A program made the position numbers and the translations under genes. From contig DAOWLV010000169.1 of NCBI GenBank assembly GCA_030643455.1, forward strand, positions 1-6,883: a DNA stretch of 6,883 nt, given 5' to 3'. This DNA is from Candidatus Krumholzibacteriia bacterium (GTDB lineage Bacteria; Krumholzibacteriota; Krumholzibacteriia; LZORAL124-64-63). The first letter of the stretch is position 1, and the number at the start of each line of letters is the position of its first letter. This document shows, one piece after another, positions 1 through 5,683 of the stretch. The notes beneath the pieces were generated by a model that worked only from the letters and a program-made list of their open reading frames with translations, did no database searches and was not told where the DNA came from.

Positions 1-2154
1 CGGTTCTTCCAGATGGACCTGCAGCGCCGCAACGCCGCCGGTGAGCTGGCCGCCCTGATGGGGCCGGCCCTGCTGAGCACCGACCGTGACACGCGTCGTC
101 ACCGTTTTCGGATGCGCGCCGAACAGGTGGTCGCTGCAACGAGTGGCCCCGACCTGGAAATCCTGGACGCCTACACCTCCGGAGTGAATGCCGGTCTGGC
201 TGATCTGAAGGCGCGACCCTTCGAATACCTGATCCTGCGCCAACAACCGGAACCATGGCGCCCGGCCGACACGGTGCTGACCCTGCATGCCATGTTCCTG
301 GACCTGAGTCTGTCCACTGCGGATACCGAAGAGGCATACGCCAACGTTCGTGACAATCTGCCGCCCGCTCTGGCCGAGTTTCTGTTGCCCTGGGGAAACC
401 GCTGGGAGGCGCCGGTCCAGACCGAGCCCGTACCGGGAGTTCGGATACCCGACGAATCCGCATGCAATGTTCGAGAATGGTCATTCGAAGGCCTCACCTA
501 CGATGAGTTCCGGACCGAAAACCAGGAACCGCCTCGGCAGGACACCGCCGGAAGCAACAACTGGGCGGTGGCCGGCTCGTTGACCGGACACGGCGGCGCC
601 CTGCTGGCCAATGACATGCACCTGGGCCATGGGTTACCCAACATCTGGTACCGGGCGCGCATGACCTGGCCCGAGGCCGAGGGCAAGCTCACCGTGGTAG
701 GTGTTACGCTGCCGGGCACGCCGGCGCTGGTCACTGGCAGCAACGGCCAGGTGGCCTGGGGCTTCACCAACAGTTACGGCGATTGGGCTGATCTGGTCAT
801 CATTGAAGACGATCCGGAAGATCCGGCGCGGTATCGCACACCCGATGGCTGGAAAACAATGACGCGCAAGGCCGAGGTCATCATGGTGGCCGGTGCTTCG
901 CCGGATACGCTATGGGTGGAGGAGACCATCTGGGGTCCGATTTGGACGACCGACACCAAGGGCCGCCGTCTGGCCCTGCGCTGGACCGCGCATGACACAG
1001 AAGCGGTGAATCTGAACCTCAGGCACCTGGAAACGGCAGCGAATATCGATGCGGTGATGGCCATGGCCGGTACGATAGGGATCCCCGGGCAGAATCTGAT
1101 ATGCGCCGATGCCCAGGGCCGCATTTCCTGGACCATCGTCGGGTCCATCCCCCGGCGGGTGGGGTGGGATGGCCGCCTGCCCGTTTCGTGGGCCGATGGG
1201 ACATGTCGCTGGGATGGTTACCGCGAACCTGCGGTCCAGCCGCGGGTGGTCGACCCGGTCGAGGGGCGTCTCTGGTCGGCAAACAACAGGGTGAGCTCCG
1301 GTGAAGCCCTGGCGGTGATCGGCGACGGTGGTTATGGCCTCGGCGCACGCGCCCGCCAGATTCGCGATGACCTGCGGGCCTTGGACCATCCCGTGGAAAA
1401 GGACATGCTGGCGGTGCAACTGGATGATCGTGCCCTTTTCATGGGGGAGTGGCGCGATCTGGTGCTGGAGGGCCTGAAGCGGTTTCCGCCTGCCGCGGAC
1501 TCGCCGTCGGCGGATTTTTTGCGAGTAGTGAGGGATGACTGGTCCGGCCACGCGGATACAGGGTCGGTGGCCTACCGTCTGGTGCGAAATTTCAGCTACG
1601 AGTGCATCGATGGGGTGTATGGTCTTCTAACCGGCGGTTGCGTGGCGGCCGATCCGGACTTCCGGTCCGTCTGGCTGCCGTATCGCCACGCGGTGACATG
1701 GGAGGTGTTGGCCGCACGGCCGGATCATCTGTTGCCGCCCTGGAACGACGACTGGGACGACTTTTTGCTCAAGGCGGTGCAGCGGACAATGGAATTTCCG
1801 GTCACCCAGGACCGGGAGCTGTCCAGCTACACCTGGGGCAACCATAATGTGGTTGTGGTCGCGCATCCTTTCACCCAGCTTGTACCCTGGCTGTCGCGCT
1901 GGCTGGCCGCGCCGTCCCGGGCCCAGCCCGGCGACTCGTTCATGCCGCGGGTGCAACACCGCCGCAGCGGGGCCAGTGAGCGAATGGTGGTCTCGCCGGG
2001 ACGAGAGGAAGACGGCATCCTGCACATGCCCGGTGGGCAGAGCGGACATCCACTCTCGCCGTTTTTCCTGAACGGTCATGAGGACTGGGTGACCGGCAGG
2101 GCCACTCCGCTGCTGCCGGGGCCGGCGGAATTTCGGCTGGAACTGGTTCCCTAG
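1..2154 (+). CDS. Penicillin acylase family protein (Ntn-hydrolase), 5' end missing
   Basis: The reading frame is already open at base 1 (RFFQMDLQRRN) and stops at TAG 2152-2154, giving 717 visible codons. RFFQMDLQRR is a typical mid-alpha-chain motif of penicillin acylases, so the ATG at 13 is internal and the true start, with any signal peptide, lies upstream. Family members cut themselves into alpha and beta chains and hydrolyse amide bonds using the new N-terminal Ser of the beta chain. That site is visible as G|SNNWAV, Ser at bases 553-555 (visible residue 185), followed by GGALLANDMHLGH. Asn365 in PGQN is the probable oxyanion-hole Asn. Late family motifs WGNHN and PGGQSG (residues 677-682) are present, so the beta chain looks complete and active. 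Family members usually act in the periplasm. The substrate cannot be read from sequence: beta-lactam side chains, acyl-homoserine lactones or other N-acyl compounds are all possible. The family call is very safe. Confidence 0.95.
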   Translation, partial: RFFQMDLQRRNAAGELAALMGPALLSTDRDTRRHRFRMRAEQVVAATSGPDLEILDAYTSGVNAGLADLKARPFEYLILRQQPEPWRPADTVLTLHAMFLDLSLSTADTEEAYANVRDNLPPALAEFLLPWGNRWEAPVQTEPVPGVRIPDESACNVREWSFEGLTYDEFRTENQEPPRQDTAGSNNWAVAGSLTGHGGALLANDMHLGHGLPNIWYRARMTWPEAEGKLTVVGVTLPGTPALVTGSNGQVAWGFTNSYGDWADLVIIEDDPEDPARYRTPDGWKTMTRKAEVIMVAGASPDTLWVEETIWGPIWTTDTKGRRLALRWTAHDTEAVNLNLRHLETAANIDAVMAMAGTIGIPGQNLICADAQGRISWTIVGSIPRRVGWDGRLPVSWADGTCRWDGYREPAVQPRVVDPVEGRLWSANNRVSSGEALAVIGDGGYGLGARARQIRDDLRALDHPVEKDMLAVQLDDRALFMGEWRDLVLEGLKRFPPAADSPSADFLRVVRDDWSGHADTGSVAYRLVRNFSYECIDGVYGLLTGGCVAADPDFRSVWLPYRHAVTWEVLAARPDHLLPPWNDDWDDFLLKAVQRTMEFPVTQDRELSSYTWGNHNVVVVAHPFTQLVPWLSRWLAAPSRAQPGDSFMPRVQHRRSGASERMVVSPGREEDGILHMPGGQSGHPLSPFFLNGHEDWVTGRATPLLPGPAEFRLELVP

Positions 2155-2177
2155 ATCCTGACAACCGCTGGAAAGCT

Positions 2178-2182
2178 GAGGA
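2178..2182 (+). promoter_or_regulatory. Ribosome binding site of the SEC-C protein
   Basis: GAGGA lies seven bases before GTG 2190. It supports the GTG as the start over the internal ATG at 2259, which would remove the N-terminal helix. Confidence 0.6.
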
Positions 2183-2189
2183 AAAACGA

Positions 2190-2378
2190 GTGGCATTCTT
2201 ATCCATTTTGAAAAAGCTGGTAGGTGGTGGTGAAACACCTCCCCAGAGCGCAAAGACAATGAGCCGAAACGCCCCTTGCTGGTGTGGAAGCGGCAAGAAA
2301 TACAAGCAGTGTCACTTTGAAAAGGATCGGGGATATTTTACGGCCAAGCTGAATGAATCCTGCAAGGGACCAACCTGA
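2190..2378 (+). CDS. Small SEC-C motif zinc-binding protein
   Basis: A 62-residue protein starting at GTG 2190. It has two parts. Residues 1-14 (MAFLSILKKLVGGG) form a short, probably amphipathic helix with a glycine linker. Residues 25-43 match the SEC-C motif found at the SecA C-terminus: SRNAPCWCGSGKKYKQCHF, with zinc ligands Cys30, Cys32, Cys41 and His42 (C-x-C-x8-C-H). In SecA this motif binds zinc and contacts SecB and ribosomes. Free-standing small SEC-C proteins are common in bacteria and mostly uncharacterised, so only zinc binding is well supported. It starts 35 bases after the acylase stop and ends 54 bases before the CotH start, with no obvious promoter or terminator in either gap, so co-transcription is plausible. 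It is too short to be a SecA remnant with any ATPase domain. Confidence 0.85.
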   Translation: MAFLSILKKLVGGGETPPQSAKTMSRNAPCWCGSGKKYKQCHFEKDRGYFTAKLNESCKGPT

Positions 2379-2392
2379 CAACGCTGATCATG

Positions 2393-2409
2393 CTGGAGAG
2401 TTTCTCCGG
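2393..2409 (+). other. Short hairpin before the CotH gene
   Basis: An inverted repeat with a seven-pair stem (one G-T wobble) and a three-base loop, CTGGAGA-GTT-TCTCCGG. It lies between the SEC-C stop and the CotH start. No T-run follows, so it is not a good intrinsic terminator. It could be an RNA processing or stability element, or chance. Confidence 0.25.
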
Positions 2410-2432
2410 TTCCGGTCATTGAGGCGAGGACG

Positions 2433-3113
2433 ATGTCTCGGATGAGGACCCGTTTCCGGCCAAAAACCATCTGCTGGGTTCTGCTGGCAGTGATTCTGCC
2501 GGCCACCGCTCCGGCCGCCGAATACACGGTCACCGGCGACTGGCGTCAGATCGAGGACTTTTTCCTGCCCCTGCCCCCGGGTTCACAAGAGGGCGCCATC
2601 GGTGTGACCGTCACCGCGGACCGGCCCATCGAACTGGTGGAATCGGACCCGGCCTTCGTGCGTGAAGACGCCTTCACTTTTTCCACCGTCTTTCCCTGGA
2701 ACTGGACCCAGCCCCGGACTCCGGGGTTTTACGACGATCTGGGAGACACGACCTTCATCCTCGTTACGCCCTCGCCTCCCCGCGACTACACCCCCGGAGC
2801 CCATGGCATTCCCGTTGTCAGCATCACTACTGAACTGGCGGGGCTGTGGGATCCCGAAACGGGGATCTACGTTGTGGGCAACTATACAAACTTCGATCAA
2901 CGCGGCGGCGCCTGGGAGCGTGAGGCCCGCTTCCAGTATTTTGAACCCGGAAACGGCCTGGTGGTGGACGAGCCGTGGGCTTGCGCATTCACGGCGGATT
3001 CAGCCGTTTTTACCATCAGAAAGGCCTGCGGATCTACTTCGACGATTTCGGGACCGCCGATCAGGTCGAACACCCCTTTTTTCCGACCGGACCGGCCACC
3101 TTCCGCCGCCTGA
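2433..3113 (+). CDS. CotH-like secreted protein, N-terminal part (frameshifted)
   Basis: This frame encodes the N-terminal part of a CotH-kinase-like protein. The ATG at 2433 has GAGG (2421-2424) eight bases upstream; a second in-frame ATG at 2442 is possible. Residues 1-29 form a Sec signal peptide: basic RMRTRFRPK, hydrophobic CWVLLAVIL, cleavage near APAA|E. Residues about 130-175 match the usual entry into CotH domains: IPVVSITTE, then GLWDPETGIYVVGN, then WEREARFQYF. Meaningful sequence ends at about residue 181 (VVDEP, base 2975). The last 46 residues, to the TGA at 3111-3113, are out of frame, because the expected next segment, GLRIHGGFSR, continues in the reading frame one base back. 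The intact protein would be 181 + 591 = about 772 residues. Homology to CotH is clear. Whether the break is a real mutation or a sequencing error cannot be told here. Confidence 0.8.
   Translation: MSRMRTRFRPKTICWVLLAVILPATAPAAEYTVTGDWRQIEDFFLPLPPGSQEGAIGVTVTADRPIELVESDPAFVREDAFTFSTVFPWNWTQPRTPGFYDDLGDTTFILVTPSPPRDYTPGAHGIPVVSITTELAGLWDPETGIYVVGNYTNFDQRGGAWEREARFQYFEPGNGLVVDEPWACAFTADSAVFTIRKACGSTSTISGPPIRSNTPFFRPDRPPSAA
2975..2976 (+). other. Apparent -1 frameshift in the CotH gene
   Basis: Upstream frame reads GAC GAG CCG (DEP). Downstream frame reads GTG GGC TTG CGC ATT CAC (VGLRIH). Adding one G after CCG at 2975 joins them into DEPVGLRIHGG, the expected CotH sequence. No slippery heptamer is present, which argues against programmed frameshifting. 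The position is accurate to a few bases. Confidence 0.75.
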
Positions 3114-4750
3114 TCTGCCGCGCCAACCGCTTCGACAGCGTGGCGCTCAATACCAATCTGGCCGAGGGATTGATGGGTGACCTGGGCCACGCAGCCAGCC
3201 GGTTCCGTTTCACCGCTCTTTACCTGAACCGGGAATACTGGGGCGCGTACAACCTTCGCGAACGCCTGGACGACGAGTTCTTCGAACACAACTGGAGCCT
3301 GGCGCGCAAGGGTGACTGGAACTTCATCAAGGACGGCGAGGTCAAGGAGGGCACCGCCACCGGCTGGCGGACCTTCCTTTCATCTTTCGGTGCGGTTTCG
3401 GATCCCACCGACCCGGTCTGGTTCGACAAGGTGCGCCGGACCATGGATCTGGCCAGCTATATCGACTGGCAGCTGATCAATTTCTACCTGGCGCCCAGCG
3501 ACAACGGGTTCGCCTGGAATCTCGCGATGTATCAACCCGGCGATCACCCCTGGCGCTTCGTGATGTGGGATGAAGACCTCATCATGGATCCCGTGGACAT
3601 TGCCGCGGACATGTTCCGGTTTTTCACCTCCGATGGCCCGGACCAATGGGCCGAACGACAGGCCCCATCCGACCAGCGCTCCTGGACCGGCGAACAGCAG
3701 GAGTGGCTGACCATGTTCCGGACCCTGCTGGGCAACCCCGATTTCCGGTCCCTGTTCCGCTCCCGGTACGAGTTCCTGATCAGCACGGATTTGACGCCGG
3801 ACGCCTTGGTGGCTCGACTTGATGCCTTGAAAAATGAACAGATGCCCGAGATCCCCGGACAGGCTGAAAGATGGGAGGGATTCCAGGTCGATTGGTACGA
3901 GGACTATGTCGATAGTGCTCGGCAGTGGATCCTGGATCGCCAACCGCATTTCCTGGCCCACGCGGACCGCTTTTTCGCCGATTGGCCCGCCCCCGAATGG
4001 CCCGGAACCCATGAGGGATTGGTGATCAACGAGATCATGCCAATCAACACCGCTACCATCACGGACGAGAGCGGTGACCACGACGGATGGCTTGAGTTGT
4101 ATAACGACGGGCAAAAAACCATCAATCTGACGGGCGTGACCATTTCCACCGAACAATCCGGCCCCGCGAGCTGGGAGATGCCCGCGGTATTGATTCGCCC
4201 CGGTGAACATAAACTTGTGTGGCTGGACGGTCAGCAGACCGAGGGCGCGCTTCATTCTCCTCTGGTTATGTACTCGCGCGGCGATGTTATCAAGTTGCTT
4301 GCACCTATGGCCGCCGGGGGTTGGGAAATAGACCGCCGGGATTACGGGGACATGCAGGCCGACGTGTCGGTGGGACGCTCCCTGGATGGTCTCGATGATT
4401 GGATCACCCAGACCGAGCCAACGCCCGGGGCCCCCAACAATACTGTAATCATCCCGCCCGGCCCGGTTCCCCGCGCCGTTGTCCTGCAGGACAACTATCC
4501 CAACCCGTTCAACCCGGAAACGAACCTGATTTTCGGACTTCCCGTCAATCAGAGGGTCAGGATCCAGGTATTCGATACCCGCGGTCGCCTGGTCACAACG
4601 CTGATCGATGATTATCTGGATGAGGGGTATCATCCGGTGAAGTGGAACGGGACCGATGCGCGCGGAAGAGCGGCGGCATCGGGAGTCTATTTCGCGCGGA
4701 TGGAATCGGGTGGAACCACCCTGACCAACTCCATGACCCTGGTTCGTTAG
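2975..4750 (+). CDS. CotH kinase domain with lamin-tail domain and FlgD-like C-terminal module
   Basis: This frame holds most of the CotH-like protein: 591 residues from codon GTG 2975, which is probably not a real start because no ribosome binding site precedes it. Residues 2-20 give the CotH signature GLRIHGGFSRFYHQKGLRI. Then come YLNREYWGAYNLRERLD, FIKDGEVKEG and WRFVMWDEDLIMDP, where Asp199 and Asp201 fit the metal-binding D-x-D of CotH kinases. CotH of Bacillus phosphorylates spore-coat proteins; the targets of FCB homologues are unknown. From about residue 350 (VINEIMP ... WLELYNDG ... INLTGVTIS) comes a lamin-tail domain, common in secreted proteins. From about 503 to the end is a FlgD-like Ig module (NYPNPFNPET ... 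VRIQVFDTRGRLV ... SGVYFARM), resembling type IX secretion or surface-anchoring signals. The product is therefore likely exported and possibly cell-surface. The stop TAG (4748-4750) overlaps the stop of the convergent plsC. Confidence 0.88.
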   Translation: MGLRIHGGFSRFYHQKGLRIYFDDFGTADQVEHPFFPTGPATFRRLICRANRFDSVALNTNLAEGLMGDLGHAASRFRFTALYLNREYWGAYNLRERLDDEFFEHNWSLARKGDWNFIKDGEVKEGTATGWRTFLSSFGAVSDPTDPVWFDKVRRTMDLASYIDWQLINFYLAPSDNGFAWNLAMYQPGDHPWRFVMWDEDLIMDPVDIAADMFRFFTSDGPDQWAERQAPSDQRSWTGEQQEWLTMFRTLLGNPDFRSLFRSRYEFLISTDLTPDALVARLDALKNEQMPEIPGQAERWEGFQVDWYEDYVDSARQWILDRQPHFLAHADRFFADWPAPEWPGTHEGLVINEIMPINTATITDESGDHDGWLELYNDGQKTINLTGVTISTEQSGPASWEMPAVLIRPGEHKLVWLDGQQTEGALHSPLVMYSRGDVIKLLAPMAAGGWEIDRRDYGDMQADVSVGRSLDGLDDWITQTEPTPGAPNNTVIIPPGPVPRAVVLQDNYPNPFNPETNLIFGLPVNQRVRIQVFDTRGRLVTTLIDDYLDEGYHPVKWNGTDARGRAAASGVYFARMESGGTTLTNSMTLVR

Positions 4751-5472
4751 GGGGTTTTCCCGGGTCCATCCATCTTCTTGACGGCACCCTCGATCCAGGA
4801 GGCGGCCCGTTCGTTGATTTCGGCGGGTTTTAATCCCTCGGGCTCGATCATCGGACCGATGGCCAGCTGGACGACTCCCGGTGTGATCGGCCAACCGCCC
4901 CGCGGCCAGTACAGACCCGCGTTATGGGCCACCGGGACCACCGGATAGCCGCTTCGGGCCGAGAGCATGGCTCCGCCGGGGATGTATTTGGAAGTCTCTC
5001 CCGGCAGGGTGCGTGTTCCCTCGGGAAAGATGACCACCCACAGCCCCTTGTCCAGCCTGTCCTTGCCCTTCGCGATCACCTGTTTCAGGGCTTTGGTGCC
5101 ACCCTTGCGGTCGATGGCGATCGCACCGGACATGGCCAGCCCCCAACCGAACACCGGAATCCAGACCAGGATTCTTTTCAACACCCAGGTCTGCTCGGGA
5201 AAGATGAGTTGCAGTGTGAAAGTCTCCCAGGCGGATTGGTGTTTACACAGGATGATCCCGTTCCGGTCCGGAATGTTCTCCTGGCCGGTGACCTCGTGAG
5301 TCAGGCCGCAGGTGATGCGAAGCCAAACGACCGTGACTCTACTCAACATGGTGAACATGCGGTTGCGTGCCAACAGGGGCATGAACAGGGCGATCACCAA
5401 TCCTGGAATAAGTCCCACGTTGATGACCCCCACGCCTGCATAGAATATCAGTGTGCGGATGTACGAAATCAC
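4747..5472 (-). CDS. plsC: 1-acyl-sn-glycerol-3-phosphate acyltransferase (PlsC family)
   Basis: A 241-residue inner-membrane enzyme predicted to move a fatty acyl group onto lysophosphatidic acid, giving phosphatidic acid for phospholipid synthesis. A hydrophobic N-terminus (residues 5-35) anchors it. The four acyltransferase motifs are in order: motif I H78-QSAW-E83, the HX4E form of the usual HX4D; motif II GAIAIDR (116-122); motif III FPEGTR (149-154); motif IV VPVAHNAG (179-186). Length fits the family. The start is GTG at 5470-5472, with AGGAG seven bases upstream and an in-frame TGA directly before the GTG, so no longer start exists. Its TAA stop shares bases with the stop of the convergent CotH gene. 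The HQSAWETF and WIPVFGWGLAM segments resemble proteobacterial PlsC proteins. Another lyso-lipid acyltransferase role is possible, because the family has paralogues. Confidence 0.92.
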   Translation of the reverse strand: MISYIRTLIFYAGVGVINVGLIPGLVIALFMPLLARNRMFTMLSRVTVVWLRITCGLTHEVTGQENIPDRNGIILCKHQSAWETFTLQLIFPEQTWVLKRILVWIPVFGWGLAMSGAIAIDRKGGTKALKQVIAKGKDRLDKGLWVVIFPEGTRTLPGETSKYIPGGAMLSARSGYPVVPVAHNAGLYWPRGGWPITPGVVQLAIGPMIEPEGLKPAEINERAASWIEGAVKKMDGPGKTP

Positions 5473-5479
5473 TCAAACA

Positions 5480-5484
5480 CTCCT
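5480..5484 (-). promoter_or_regulatory. Ribosome binding site of plsC
   Basis: AGGAG on the minus strand, seven bases before the GTG start. Together with the TGA directly upstream it fixes the start. Confidence 0.7.
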
Positions 5485-5596
5485 GCCGCGGGATTTCAGG
5501 AACCACAACCACAGTCGGTTGCCTGTCGGTACATTGCCCGCAAACCCGGAATTCGGCAAGCGGACATTTAACCCGCTATTGTCGTAAAAAATGGGA

Positions 5597-5620
5597 TTGG
5601 GCCCCTGGCTGTTGTATATT
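5597..5620 (+). promoter_or_regulatory. Possible promoter of the S8 protease gene
   Basis: TATATT (5615-5620) resembles a -10 box and is the most AT-rich hexamer in the 211-base region between the divergent genes. The TTGGGC at 5597 is only 12 bases away, too close for a normal -35 box. A start of transcription near 5627 would give a leader of about 57 bases. No convincing promoter was found for plsC on the other strand; TTAAAT-like sequence near 5570 is the only candidate. Confidence 0.3.
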
Positions 5621-5648
5621 GGCACGGTGATTTTCAGCGAAAAGCAGT

Positions 5649-5665
5649 CCGGCCCCAGGTGCCGG
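5649..5665 (+). other. Leader hairpin before the S8 protease
   Basis: CCGGC and GCCGG form a perfect five-pair GC stem around a seven-base loop (CCCAGGT). It ends eight bases before the ribosome binding site. It could modulate translation or RNA stability, but such short GC stems are frequent in GC-rich DNA. Confidence 0.25.
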
Positions 5666-5672
5666 CCAACCA

Positions 5673-5677
5673 AGGAG
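5673..5677 (+). promoter_or_regulatory. Ribosome binding site choosing ATG 5684
   Basis: AGGAG directly abuts ATG 5678, leaving no spacing, but sits six bases before the in-frame ATG 5684. The second ATG is therefore the likelier start of the S8 protease. Confidence 0.65.
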
Positions 5678-5683
5678 ATGTCC

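Larger units (their letters stand above)
5473..5683. other. Divergent intergenic region between plsC and the S8 protease
   Basis: This 211-base stretch holds the 5' ends of two genes running apart. Apart from the two ribosome binding sites, one weak -10-like box and one short GC hairpin, I see no operator-like palindrome, tandem repeat or RNA gene in it. Confidence 0.6.

Noticed and set aside
2970..2995. Programmed -1 ribosomal frameshifting in the CotH gene.
   Set aside because: The junction GAC GAG CCG TGG has no X-XXY-YYZ slippery sequence, and the nearby inverted repeat is only five pairs with a long loop. A simple base loss explains it better.
4745..4770. Possible terminator GGGGGTTTTCCC at the convergent gene ends.
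   Set aside because: The stem would be only three or four pairs around TTTT and no T-run follows on either strand.
3380..4894. A 504-codon open frame on the minus strand, antisense to the CotH gene.
   Set aside because: It mirrors the codon pattern of a GC-rich gene on the other strand, has no recognisable domain, and conflicts with the clear CotH, lamin-tail and sorting-module homology.
4924..5571. A 215-codon plus-strand frame opposite plsC.
   Set aside because: It lies over all of the well-conserved acyltransferase motifs and shows no domain of its own.
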